In this document: positions 42,258-50,616 of the stretch, one piece after another
Layout: every line of letters starts with the position of its first letter
Numbering within the stretch: position 1 is the stretch's first letter
Source: Catellatospora sp. IY07-71
Lineage (GTDB): Bacteria; Actinomycetota; Actinomycetes; Mycobacteriales; Micromonosporaceae
Assembly: GCF_018326265.1 (NCBI RefSeq)
Contig: NZ_AP023360.1
Span: forward strand, 3,835,501-3,899,500
DNA: 64,000 nucleotides
Direction of reading: 5' to 3'
Position numbers and translations under genes: made by a program
Notes under the pieces: generated by a model
The model's input: the letters and a program-made list of their open reading frames with translations, nothing else
Database searches by the model: none
What the model was told of the DNA's origin: nothing

Positions 42258-42860
42258 TCAGGCGGACGCGTACACGGTCGCGATCTCGACCTCGTTCGTG
42301 TCCGGGACCCAGGCGCCGATGACCTGGACGTGCTTGCCGACGCGCAGCATCGACATGTCCGAGACGGCGGGGGTGTCGTTGTAGCGGGCGGCCGACGTGC
42401 CCGGCACCAGGTGCCCGACCACGCGCCGGCCCTTGTGGTCCAGGTGCAGCACGTTGCGGCCGATGGCGGCGATGTGCGCGTGCAGGTTGACGATGTTCAC
42501 CCACACCGAGTCGGCGGCGAGGGTGCCATCGTCCAGGCGCAGGCCGCGCGCGTACAGGCCGTCGCCGACGGCGACCGCGTCGAAGGTGGTGGGCCGCAGC
42601 TTCCAGATGCTGGTCCCGCCGGTGATCCGGATGCGCCACAGCGCCAGGTCGGAGCCGGTGACGAACAGCATGCCGGCGCTGATGCCGGTGATGCGGCCCT
42701 CGGCGAAGTTGGGGTCGGGCGCGCCCGGCTCCACTGCCGCCTCCGGTGCGCCGAAGGCGGCCTCCGGCGCCAGGGAGCCGAGCGCGGTGGCGCCGACCAG
42801 GCTCGCCCCGCCGACCACGGCGGAGGTGAGCAGGCGGCGGCGGTCGATGGTCTCGGTCAT
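42258..42860 (-). CDS. Twin-arginine-signal protein of unknown function
   Basis: A 200-residue protein with a twin-arginine signal (DRRRLLTSAVVGGASLVGATALGSLAPEA). The mature part looks like a small beta-barrel of the DUF5666/OB kind (FAEGRITGISAGMLFVTG, VAVGDGLYARGLRLDDGTLAADSVWVNIV). There are no cysteines in the mature part. ATG 42860 has GGAGG six bases upstream. It lies between the cysteine-rich gene and the MauE-like gene in one operon, so it is probably exported folded to the same compartment. Confidence 0.72.
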   Translation of the reverse strand: MTETIDRRRLLTSAVVGGASLVGATALGSLAPEAAFGAPEAAVEPGAPDPNFAEGRITGISAGMLFVTGSDLALWRIRITGGTSIWKLRPTTFDAVAVGDGLYARGLRLDDGTLAADSVWVNIVNLHAHIAAIGRNVLHLDHKGRRVVGHLVPGTSAARYNDTPAVSDMSMLRVGKHVQVIGAWVPDTNEVEIATVYASA

Positions 42861-42873
42861 CTCGGGCCTCCGC

Positions 42874-43284
42874 TCACACGATGTCGACGCTGCAGGGCGA
42901 CAGCCCTGAGGACAGGCTGGCGATCTGGCTGTACGCGGCCGGGGTGAGGTCGATGATGCGGTTGGTCCCGCACACCGAGCCGCAGCAGGACCGCTCGCCG
43001 CACCACAGGTCGGTCTGCGGCCCGCAGTCGGCGATGGTGGTGCCGATGCGCTTTCCGTTGCAGCGGTTGGTGGTGTAGTGCCGGAAGCCGCAGCCGCGGC
43101 GGGACATGGTGATCCCGCAGCGGTCCGGGCGGGTGATCTCGAGGCACGCGGCCGACGCGTTGGGCCAGGCGTGCTGGTAACTGCCGCTGTTGCAGGTGCC
43201 GCAGGCGCCACGTCCGGTGGTCGCGCAGGGGCCCCATGAGTTGCCGCAGCAGAACCAGGACATCTCTCCGGTAAGAGCTGCCAC
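42874..43284 (-). CDS. Cysteine-rich RlpA/barwin-like (double-psi beta-barrel) protein
   Basis: A 136-residue protein with 15 cysteines (12, 13, 20, 28, 31, 47, 56, 65, 75, 87, 95, 100, 101, 105, 131). The C-terminal part (TTIADCGP, then NRIIDLTPAAYSQIASLSSG) has the DCGP...IDL pattern of double-psi beta-barrels such as RlpA, expansins and barwins. No classical signal peptide is visible after GTG 43284, which has GGAGG six bases upstream. It heads an operon with a Tat-signal protein and a MauE-like membrane protein, which suggests disulfide-dependent folding outside the cytoplasm. The fold call is by pattern only. Confidence 0.7.
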   Translation of the reverse strand: MAALTGEMSWFCCGNSWGPCATTGRGACGTCNSGSYQHAWPNASAACLEITRPDRCGITMSRRGCGFRHYTTNRCNGKRIGTTIADCGPQTDLWCGERSCCGSVCGTNRIIDLTPAAYSQIASLSSGLSPCSVDIV

Positions 43285-43354
43285 TGTCCGCCTCCTTTCC
43301 GGGTGGGGGGTGTACCAGGAGGAGCGGCGACGGGCCCATCGACGACTGTCGAAT

Positions 43355-43384
43355 ATCATGGGCGGCGGACAGTTACGGCGTCAA
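43355..43384 (-). promoter_or_regulatory. Putative promoter of the cysteine-rich protein operon
   Basis: On the minus strand TTGACG (43384-43379) and CATGAT (43360-43355) are 18 bases apart. An AT-rich block (about 43385-43435), striking in this genome, lies directly upstream and could act as an UP-like or regulator-binding element. The 5' leader would be about 60 bases. Confidence 0.5.
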
Positions 43385-43581
43385 TCCATACATTGAAATT
43401 TTCTTCCAAAAATGTAAATGAACATCAATGGATGACGCGGCCGTCGCCGGTCCGTGACGCGAGGGCCGACGCACGGGCGATCCGTCCCGTCCCGTCCTGT
43501 TCGGCGGCGCGCGGCGTGATGCGGTCCCGGCTTCGTACGCAGTCCCGCCCGCAGGCCGCGCATCGGGCGTAGGCTGCATGA

Positions 43582-44379
43582 ATGGACGCGACGCGGGCAG
43601 GCGTCAGCGACCCGCTGGCGCATATCGACGTATCCCGGCTCCGCTCCGATCTGGCAGCGGTGCAATCACTCGGCACCTCGGGCGGGGCGTTCGGCGCCTG
43701 CGTGGTGAGCGCCGAGATCCGCCATGCCTACCGGACCGCACTCCAGGCGCGCGACGAGGCCGCCTCCTACCTGCACGGCAGCCGCGACTGGTCGACCGAG
43801 GACCTGGCCGAGGCCATCTGCGGGCACCGCGAGCACGAGCGGCGGGCCCGGCTCATCGCCGAGTGGACCACCTCGCCGGCCCCGCAGCACCTCTACGACG
43901 CGGGGCACGAGCTGCTGCGCCGCCAGCAGGTGGCCAGCGCGCTGCGCGACCTGCTCTCGGCCGCCCGCGCCACCGCCGTGCGCCACCTGCGCGACGCCGA
44001 GCTGGTGCTGCCGGCCGACCCGCTGGAGCGGGCGCACAAGGCTCAGGAGGTGGTGCGTTTCTGCGCGTACCACCTCGACACGGTGGCGGCCAACCGCAAC
44101 CTGTACGCCGCCAACCTGGTCGTCCACCACGAATGGGAGCTGGACGAGATCGCCGAGGTGGCCGACACCGAACCGCAGGCCATCGAGGACGCCTACGAGG
44201 CGGCCCGCGCCCACCCGCCGTCGGACGCCGACTCGCGGTCGGTGCGCGAGCTGGCCGAGATCGCGGCGGCCATCGCGGTCCGGCAGCGGCACTGGGAGGC
44301 GGTGCGCCGCGAGGCCATCGCCGAATGCCTGGCCGCGGGCGTCGACGCCGACCTGCTCGCCGCCCACGCCGGCGTCTGA
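43582..44379 (+). CDS. Unknown helical protein with HTH-like C-terminal segment
   Basis: A 265-residue, almost wholly helical, charged protein without signal or membrane segments. The segment VVHHEWELDEIAEVADTEPQAIEDAYEAAR resembles a sigma-region-4-type helix-turn-helix. TAGGCT (43570-43575) lies six bases before ATG 43582, so the message is probably leaderless. It is divergent from the cysteine-rich protein operon and converges with the Uma2 gene. I do not recognise a family. Confidence 0.7.
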   Translation: MDATRAGVSDPLAHIDVSRLRSDLAAVQSLGTSGGAFGACVVSAEIRHAYRTALQARDEAASYLHGSRDWSTEDLAEAICGHREHERRARLIAEWTTSPAPQHLYDAGHELLRRQQVASALRDLLSAARATAVRHLRDAELVLPADPLERAHKAQEVVRFCAYHLDTVAANRNLYAANLVVHHEWELDEIAEVADTEPQAIEDAYEAARAHPPSDADSRSVRELAEIAAAIAVRQRHWEAVRREAIAECLAAGVDADLLAAHAGV

Positions 44380-44382
44380 CGC

Positions 44383-44931
44383 CTACTCCAGCAGCGTCGC
44401 CGGATCGATGCTGACCTTGACGGGAGAGCCGAGCTCCAGCGGGGTGCCGGGAGCCGCCACGCTGTGCTCGCGGTAGCGGTCGCCTTCCAGGTGATACAAC
44501 CGGAGGGTGGGACCGTCGGGTTCGACCAGCAGATACCACTCGATGCCCGCCGCGGCGTAGTAGTGCATCTTGAGGACGCGGTCGGCCGCCGGGTTTCCCG
44601 GCGAGACGATCTCGCCGACCAGCCTGACGTCATCGGCCTCGACCACCGGATCGTCCAGGTCCACCTGCTCGGTCACGACGAGGTCGGGGATCGGGATCCG
44701 GCCGCTGCGCAGCCGTACGTTGATCGCTTCGAAGACCTTGAGGTCCATCTCCCGGGCCGCCGGGGTGAGCGCGGCCTTCAACCAGAAAGAGATCTCCTGG
44801 TGGCGGGGGGTGGGGGCTGGGCTCACGTAGAGGCTCCCGTCGAAGAGCTCGATGCGTTCAGCGGTCTCGCCCAGGGCGAAGTAGTCTTCCTCGGTCCAGG
44901 GCAGCGCACCCTCACGCAGGGGAAGGGTCAT
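44383..44931 (-). CDS. Uma2 family (PD-(D/E)XK nuclease-fold) protein
   Basis: A 182-residue protein of the Uma2/DUF820 family. The nuclease-fold core is visible in RIELFDGSLYVSP, IPIPDLVV, VGEIVSPGNPAADRVLKMHYYAAAGIEWYLLVEP. The Asp, Glu and Lys residues of a PD-(D/E)XK site are present. Members are abundant in actinobacteria and cyanobacteria but their targets are unknown. ATG 44931 has GGAGG upstream. It is divergent from the GH15 gene. Confidence 0.85.
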   Translation of the reverse strand: MTLPLREGALPWTEEDYFALGETAERIELFDGSLYVSPAPTPRHQEISFWLKAALTPAAREMDLKVFEAINVRLRSGRIPIPDLVVTEQVDLDDPVVEADDVRLVGEIVSPGNPAADRVLKMHYYAAAGIEWYLLVEPDGPTLRLYHLEGDRYREHSVAAPGTPLELGSPVKVSIDPATLLE

Positions 44932-45064
44932 CGTCGCCTCCGTTTCAACGGTGCCGTGGGCACCCTGAAGCCAGCTTACCGCCGGGGTCCGACCGCATCG
45001 GCCACGCGCGATCCATGTCGGCCGAATCCAGGAATCGTGCCGCCGGGGGAGTGAGACTGGAGGC

Positions 45065-46900
45065 ATGAGCGGGGTGCCGATCGCGGATCATGCGCTGCTG
45101 TCGGACTGCCATACGGCGGCGCTGGTCACCCGGGACGGCTCGGTGGACTGGCTGTGCTGCCCGCGCTTCGACAGCCCGTCGGTGTTCGGGCGGCTGCTGG
45201 ACGACGACGCCGGGCACTGGTCCATCGCCCCGGTCGGCCCCTACACCGCCACCCGGCGCTACCTGGACCAGACGCTCGTCCTGGAGACCACGTTCCACAC
45301 CCCGGACGGCACGCTCGCGCTCACCGACGCCCTCGCGCTGGGGCACAACGGCGAGAAGCACGGCCACGACCTGGGCCGGGGCGTGCCGCACCTGATGATC
45401 CGGGGTGTGAACTGCCGTGGCGGCGAGGTCCCGGTGCGCCTGTCCTACCACCCGCGCCCCGAGTACGGCCTGCTGCGGCCGCTGCTGTCGCCGCTGGAGG
45501 GCGGGCTCACCGCGCGCGGCGGCGCGGAACGGCTGACGCTGTCCAGCCCGGTGCCGCTCAGCTACCTCAACTGCGACGCCGACGCCGAGTTCACGCTGCG
45601 GGTCGGGGACGAGCTGTGGTTCGCGCTGCAGCGCTCGACGCTGCAGCAGGAGGCGCCCAGGGTCTGGAGCCAGGAGGAGATCGCGAACTGGCTGGCGGTC
45701 ACCGTGGACGCCTGGCGGGTGTGGTCGAAGCTGCACCAGAACTACGACGGCCCGTGGCACGAGCTGGTGGGCCACAGCGGCCGGGTGCTGCAGGGGCTGA
45801 CCTTCAAGCCCAGCGGCGCGATCATCGCGGCGCCGACCACGTCGCTGCCCGAGGAGATCGGCGGCGTGCGTAACTGGGACTACCGCTACTCGTGGGTGCG
45901 CGACGCGAGCTTCACCCTGAAGGCGCTTTGGGTCGCCGCCTGCCCGGACGAGGCCGCCGACTTCTTCGCGTACATGACCACCGCGGCGGCGGGCGCGATC
46001 GGCCCGGACACCCCGCTGCAGATCATGTTCGGGGTGGGCGGCGAGCACGACCTGTCCGAGCGGACCCTGCCGCACCTGCGCGGGTGGCGCGACAGCGCGC
46101 CGGTGCGGGTCGGCAACGGCGCGTGGAACCAGCAACAGATCGACGTGTACGGCGAGCTGCTCAGCGCCGCCCACCGGCTGGAGGAGAAGCTCACCGGCAT
46201 CGACGCGGACACCCGGCGCTTCCTGGTGGCGCTGGCTGACGCGGCGGTGGTGCGCTGCGACGAGCCCGACCACGGCATCTGGGAGATCCGGGGGCAGCCG
46301 CAGCACTTCGTGTACTCGAAACTGATGTGCTGGGTGGCGCTGGACCGCGCGATCGCGCTGGCCGGGGTGCTCCAGGCGGAGGACCGGGTGCCGGGCTGGG
46401 CGGCGGCCCGCGCCGAGGTGCGCGAACGGATCCTGCGCGAGGGCTGGAGCGAGCAGGCGGGCGCGTACACGCAGTCCTTCGGCTCGACCGCGCTGGACGC
46501 GTCCTGCCTGATGATGGCGATCGTGGGTTTCCTGCCCGCCGACGAGCCGCGCATGCTCGCCACCATCGAGGCGATCGCCGACCGCCTCACCGACGACCGC
46601 GGCCTGGTGTACCGCTACCGCACCGAGAGCGGCGTGGACGGGCTGGCCGGCGGCGAGGGCACCTTCCTGCTGTGCACGTTCTGGCTGGCCGAGGCGCTGG
46701 CCCTGGCGGGCCGGGTGAACCGGGCGGCCGAGGTGTTCGAGCGCGCCGCCGCGTACGCCAACGACATCGGCCTGCTCTCGGAGGAGATCGACCCGGCCAC
46801 CGGCGAGATGCTCGGCAACTTCCCGCAGGCCTTCAGCCACATCGGCCTGATCAACGCCGCCTGGGCCGTCTCCCAGGCCCGCCACCGCGCCGCCCTCTGA
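45065..46900 (+). CDS. GH15 family glucoamylase/trehalase-like enzyme
   Basis: A 611-residue cytoplasmic enzyme of GH15. The N-terminal beta-sandwich starts with IADHALLSDCHTAALVTRDGSVDWLCCPRFDSPSVFG, and the (alpha/alpha)6 barrel follows with VRNWDYRYSWVRDASFTLKALW. The catalytic acid region is GIWEIRGQPQHFVYSKLMCWVALDRA, and the base region is EGTFLLCTFWLAEAL. In actinobacteria this group includes trehalases and glucodextranases; which it is cannot be decided here. ATG 45065 has GGAGG upstream. The gene ends next to a family C palindrome. Confidence 0.9.
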   Translation: MSGVPIADHALLSDCHTAALVTRDGSVDWLCCPRFDSPSVFGRLLDDDAGHWSIAPVGPYTATRRYLDQTLVLETTFHTPDGTLALTDALALGHNGEKHGHDLGRGVPHLMIRGVNCRGGEVPVRLSYHPRPEYGLLRPLLSPLEGGLTARGGAERLTLSSPVPLSYLNCDADAEFTLRVGDELWFALQRSTLQQEAPRVWSQEEIANWLAVTVDAWRVWSKLHQNYDGPWHELVGHSGRVLQGLTFKPSGAIIAAPTTSLPEEIGGVRNWDYRYSWVRDASFTLKALWVAACPDEAADFFAYMTTAAAGAIGPDTPLQIMFGVGGEHDLSERTLPHLRGWRDSAPVRVGNGAWNQQQIDVYGELLSAAHRLEEKLTGIDADTRRFLVALADAAVVRCDEPDHGIWEIRGQPQHFVYSKLMCWVALDRAIALAGVLQAEDRVPGWAAARAEVRERILREGWSEQAGAYTQSFGSTALDASCLMMAIVGFLPADEPRMLATIEAIADRLTDDRGLVYRYRTESGVDGLAGGEGTFLLCTFWLAEALALAGRVNRAAEVFERAAAYANDIGLLSEEIDPATGEMLGNFPQAFSHIGLINAAWAVSQARHRAAL

Positions 46901-46902
46901 GG

Positions 46903-46954
46903 TTAGGAAGGGCACCTTCTACTACGGAAAACGATAAGAAGGTGCCCTTCCTTG
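46903..46954. repeat. Family C dispersed palindrome, copy 2
   Basis: Perfect 16-base arms (46905-46920 and 46937-46952) and a 16-base loop. Arms and loop together (48 bases) are identical to the reverse complement of copy 1 (13357-13404). It lies between the convergent GH15 and lipase genes, whose stop codons flank it, and serves as a likely two-way terminator. Confidence 0.92.
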
Positions 46955-46956
46955 CC

Positions 46957-47631
46957 TCAGGATTTGAGCAGGGTGCGGACCTGCTGGGAGACGGGGTCGC
47001 TGACCAGGAGCCAGGCGTGCTCGATGCAGCCGACGCCGGTGTTGGCCGCGCCGGACAGGATCGTGCTGGAGTCGGGGTTGATGAACTCGTCGCAGCTGGA
47101 CCAGTAGGTCTGGTAGCGCACCGCGCCGGGCGTCTCGTCAGTGGCGTTGAGGTCGCGCAGGAACGAGCTGTCCGGCGCCATCTCCGCACACGACGTGATC
47201 AGCCACGAGCACACGGGTGTCAGGTTGGTGCCGTGGTTGGGCCCGCCCAGCGACACCCATCTGTCCACGTACGACGTCCCGCCGTTGAACTTGAGATACC
47301 AGCGTGAGTTGAGGCTGCCCATGGAGTGGGCGACGATGTCGACCTTCGCCGCGCCGGTCTGCGCGCGCACCGAGTCGACGTAGCTGCGCAGCTGCGCCGC
47401 GGTGGTCTTGTTCGACTGGAACACGTCGTACGAGAACGCGAACAGGCGGTTGGCGGGCCACCCGTCGGCCTTGAAGTCGGCGATCATGTCGTTCCAGTTC
47501 CAGGCCCCGCCCTTGTAGCCGTGCACGAAGACCACGGGGTCGCGGTCGGCGGCCTGGGCCGCGGACGGGGTGGTCACGAGCATGGCGGCGACCGCGGCGA
47601 GGACGCTGAGCAGGCCGGCTGTCTTTCGCAT
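46957..47631 (-). CDS. Secreted lipase/esterase (alpha/beta hydrolase)
   Basis: A 224-residue protein with a signal peptide (about 1-27, ending AAQA). It shows the small lipase class pattern: PVVFVHGYKGGAWNW as oxyanion loop, AHSMGS with the nucleophile serine, SLGGPNHGT, and a late GCIEHAWLL histidine. Four cysteines may form disulfides. It would hydrolyse acyl esters outside the cell. ATG 47631 has GGAGG directly upstream. It is divergent from the LuxR gene. Confidence 0.88.
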   Translation of the reverse strand: MRKTAGLLSVLAAVAAMLVTTPSAAQAADRDPVVFVHGYKGGAWNWNDMIADFKADGWPANRLFAFSYDVFQSNKTTAAQLRSYVDSVRAQTGAAKVDIVAHSMGSLNSRWYLKFNGGTSYVDRWVSLGGPNHGTNLTPVCSWLITSCAEMAPDSSFLRDLNATDETPGAVRYQTYWSSCDEFINPDSSTILSGAANTGVGCIEHAWLLVSDPVSQQVRTLLKS

Positions 47632-47736
47632 CTGTCCTCCTCGATGAGATGGGTGGGACAGAGCGTGCGGCACGCCGTGCGTGTTTCGCATCCGTGAAAC
47701 GACGCATCGGTCTTTCGCCGGAGGTTAACTTGTGAG

Positions 47737-47742
47737 TAACTT
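47737..47742 (+). promoter_or_regulatory. Putative -10 box of the LuxR-family gene (leaderless)
   Basis: TAACTT lies five bases before GTG 47748. A related sequence, GTTAACTT, is found about 15 bases further upstream. There is no ribosome binding site before the start codon. Confidence 0.35.
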
Positions 47743-47747
47743 CTTGT

Positions 47748-50579
47748 GTGGACCCGCTGGAGAGCCCCGTGCCGCACGGCCGCGACAGCGCGCTGCTGTC
47801 GCTGGTGTCCGTGCTGGACGGTGCGCGCGCCGGGCAGGGCGGCGCGCTGCTGCTCCGCGGCGAGCCGGGTCTCGGCAAGACCATGCTGCTGGCGTACGCC
47901 GCCGGCCACGCACCCGATTTCCTGGTCCTGGCATCACGCGGCGTGGAACCGGAGGCGGCGCTGCCCTGGGCCGGTCTGCACCGACTGCTCCGTCCTGTCG
48001 CGCACCGCCTGCCCGAGCTGCCGCCGGGCCAGGCCGCGGCTCTGCGCGAGGTGCTCGACGGCGAGGTGGACGACGGCGCGGGCTGCCGCCTGCCCGCCGC
48101 GCTGCTCGCCCTGCTGGACCTGCTCGCCCAGGACATCCCGGTGCTGGTCTGTGTCGACGACGTGGACCTGCTCGACCAGCCGTCCCGCGAAGCGCTCGCC
48201 TTCGCGGCACGCCGCCTGGGGGACGCCGCGCCGTCGGCCGCACGGCGGGGCGACGATTCGGTGACCATGCCCCGGCCTGAGGCGCGCACCACTCCGGACA
48301 CCCGTCGTGGTGGGGCCGTCGTGCTGCTGGCGATGCGGGACGACGACGAGCTGCCGCCGCCCGGCCTGCCCGTGCTGCTGCTGTCCCCGCTGGACGAGAC
48401 CGCGTGCGCAGCGGTGGTCGACGACGTGGCGCCGGTCGCGGTCGCCGAGGGGGTACGCCTGCGCCTGGCCGCGGCCGCCGGGGGCAACCCGCAGGCTGCG
48501 GCCGAACTCGTCGCGGCACTCGACGACGACCAGCTGCGCGGGGTACGCCCGCTGCCCGACCCGCTGCCGCCCAGCCCCGGCCTGCGCCGCGCCCACCTGC
48601 GCCGGGTGCTCGCGCTGCCCGAGCAGACCAGGCGGCTGCTGCTCATCGCCGCAGCCGAGGCGGACATGGACGCGAACCTGCTGGTCCGGGCCGCCGACGC
48701 GGCCGGGATCGAGGTGGCCGCCCTGGAACCGGCCGAACGCGCCGGGCTGCTGCGGGTCGGCGCGAGCGGGGTCGAGTTCCGGCACCCGCTGGTGCCCGCC
48801 GCGATCTACCACGCCGCGCCGCTGGCCGGCCGCCGCGCCGCCCATGCGCTGCTCGCGGGGGTGCTCGACCCCGGGCGGCATCCCGTGCGCCGGGCCTGGC
48901 ACCGGGCCGCGGCCGGGCTCGCCACCGACCACGAGCTGGCCGCGGAGCTGGAGACGGCGGCCGCCGCGGCCCGCGGGCGGGGCGGCTACGCGGTGGCGTC
49001 GGCGGCGTACGAGCGGGCCGCCGAGCTGAGCACCGGCGACGACGGCGCCAAGGCACGGCTGCTCGCCGCGGCGGCCCGCGACGCCTGGCACGCGGGCCGC
49101 TCGGTGCGCGCCCGTGACCTGCTCGACCGAGCGCTGCCGGTGGCCCCGGGCGCGGCGGCGCGCGGCGAGCTGGAGCTGCTGCGCGGCGACATCGACCTGC
49201 GCGACGGGCGGGCCGCCGACGCGTACGAGGCGCTGCTCGCCGCCGCCCAGCGGCTCATCCCGGTGGACCCGGAGCTGGCCATCCGGGCCATGATGCGGGC
49301 CGGGGAGGCGGGCGTCTACGCCGGGGATCACGGCCGGTTCGTGCAGGTGGCGGCGCAGGCGGCGGCGCTGCGGGTGCCGGGCCGCTCGGCGCAGGCCACG
49401 GTGATGCTGGACTACCTGGACGCGCTGTCGGCGATCTTCACGGGCCGGTTCGACGCCGCGCTGCGCCCGCTGCGCGCGGTGCTGGACGGCGCGCCGCGCT
49501 TCGACGACCCGTCCGCGCTGATCTGGGCCAGCATCGCCGCGATGATCCTGGGCGACAACGCGCAGGGCCGGGTGATGGCCGGCCGCGCGGTGGCGGCGGC
49601 GCGCGGCCGCGGCGCGGTGACCATGGTGCCCAAGGCGCTGGAGTTCAGCGCGTACGCCGAATTCTGGACCGGACGGCACGCCGCCGCCACCGCCAACGCA
49701 CTGGAGGGGCTGCGCGCGGCCACCGAGACCGGCCAGGGCAACGTGGCCTGCCACCACCTGGCCGCGCTGGCCCTGCTCGACGCGATCCACGGCGACGAGG
49801 AGACCTGCCGCCTGCGGGCGCGCACCGCGCTGGACCGGGCCGGGCTCAACGGGCTCGGCCTGCCCGCCGCGCTGAGCACCTGGGCGCTGGCGTTCCTCGA
49901 TCTGTCCCTGGGCCGGCACGCCGACGCCGCCGGGCGGCTGCGCGGCCTGGCCCGTGCCGGGCCCGGCCAGGGGCACATGGCGGTCGCGGCGCTGTCGGTG
50001 CCGACGTACGTCGAGGCGGCGGTGCGCACCGGGGCCGCCGACGCGGCTCGGGCCGCCTTCGGCACGTTCGAGCGCTGGGCGCACAGCACCAGCAGCCCCG
50101 ACAACCTGGCGCTGGCCGCCCGCTGCCGGGCCCTGCTCAGCGAGGGCGCCCAGGCCGAGGAGCACTTCCGCGACGCGCTGGAACTGCACGCCGCGGGCGA
50201 CCGCGCGTTCGAGCGCGCGCGCACCGAGCTGCTCTACGGCTCGCTGCTGCGCCGCCTGCGCCGCCGTACCCAGGCCCGCACCGAGCTGCGCAGCGCCCTG
50301 GAGTCGTTCGAGCGCCTGCACGCCGACCGCTGGGCCCAGTGGACCCGCGCCGAACTACGCGCCACCGGCGAATCCGCGCGCCCCCGCGCCGAGGTCACCG
50401 ACGGCGAGCTGACCCCTCAGCAGCGCCAGATCGCCCGCCACGCCGCCCAGGGCGCCACCAACCGCGAGATCGCCGAACAGCTCTTCCTCAGCCCCCGCAC
50501 CGTCGAACACCACCTCGGCAACATCTTCGCCAAGCTCGGCATCCGCTCCCGCGTGGAACTCACCAAACTCCTCCCGTAA
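47748..50579 (+). CDS. Large ATP-binding LuxR family transcriptional regulator (LAL type)
   Basis: The 943-residue regulator has an N-terminal NTPase domain with Walker A GEPGLGKT at residues 38-45 and a Walker B region VLVCVDDVDLLD. A long TPR-like helical middle follows (about 380-860). A LuxR-type helix-turn-helix forms the C-terminus (about 880-943: LTPQQRQIARHAAQGATNREIAEQLFLSPRTVEHHLGNIFAKLGI). This is the plan of MalT/LAL activators, which bind ATP and an inducer and then activate promoters. Its targets are not evident; the adjacent lipase gene is one option. Its TAA stop lies at the start of a family C half repeat. Confidence 0.9.
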   Translation: MDPLESPVPHGRDSALLSLVSVLDGARAGQGGALLLRGEPGLGKTMLLAYAAGHAPDFLVLASRGVEPEAALPWAGLHRLLRPVAHRLPELPPGQAAALREVLDGEVDDGAGCRLPAALLALLDLLAQDIPVLVCVDDVDLLDQPSREALAFAARRLGDAAPSAARRGDDSVTMPRPEARTTPDTRRGGAVVLLAMRDDDELPPPGLPVLLLSPLDETACAAVVDDVAPVAVAEGVRLRLAAAAGGNPQAAAELVAALDDDQLRGVRPLPDPLPPSPGLRRAHLRRVLALPEQTRRLLLIAAAEADMDANLLVRAADAAGIEVAALEPAERAGLLRVGASGVEFRHPLVPAAIYHAAPLAGRRAAHALLAGVLDPGRHPVRRAWHRAAAGLATDHELAAELETAAAAARGRGGYAVASAAYERAAELSTGDDGAKARLLAAAARDAWHAGRSVRARDLLDRALPVAPGAAARGELELLRGDIDLRDGRAADAYEALLAAAQRLIPVDPELAIRAMMRAGEAGVYAGDHGRFVQVAAQAAALRVPGRSAQATVMLDYLDALSAIFTGRFDAALRPLRAVLDGAPRFDDPSALIWASIAAMILGDNAQGRVMAGRAVAAARGRGAVTMVPKALEFSAYAEFWTGRHAAATANALEGLRAATETGQGNVACHHLAALALLDAIHGDEETCRLRARTALDRAGLNGLGLPAALSTWALAFLDLSLGRHADAAGRLRGLARAGPGQGHMAVAALSVPTYVEAAVRTGAADAARAAFGTFERWAHSTSSPDNLALAARCRALLSEGAQAEEHFRDALELHAAGDRAFERARTELLYGSLLRRLRRRTQARTELRSALESFERLHADRWAQWTRAELRATGESARPRAEVTDGELTPQQRQIARHAAQGATNREIAEQLFLSPRTVEHHLGNIFAKLGIRSRVELTKLLP

Positions 50580-50594
50580 GGAAGGGCACCTTCT
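50577..50594 (+). repeat. Family C half copy
   Basis: TAAGGAAGGGCACCTTCT matches one arm of the family C palindrome exactly, but the loop and second arm are missing. The TAA is the stop codon of the LuxR-family gene. Confidence 0.75.
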
Positions 50595-50616
50595 CTGTCC
50601 GAACGCCCGTACCCCG

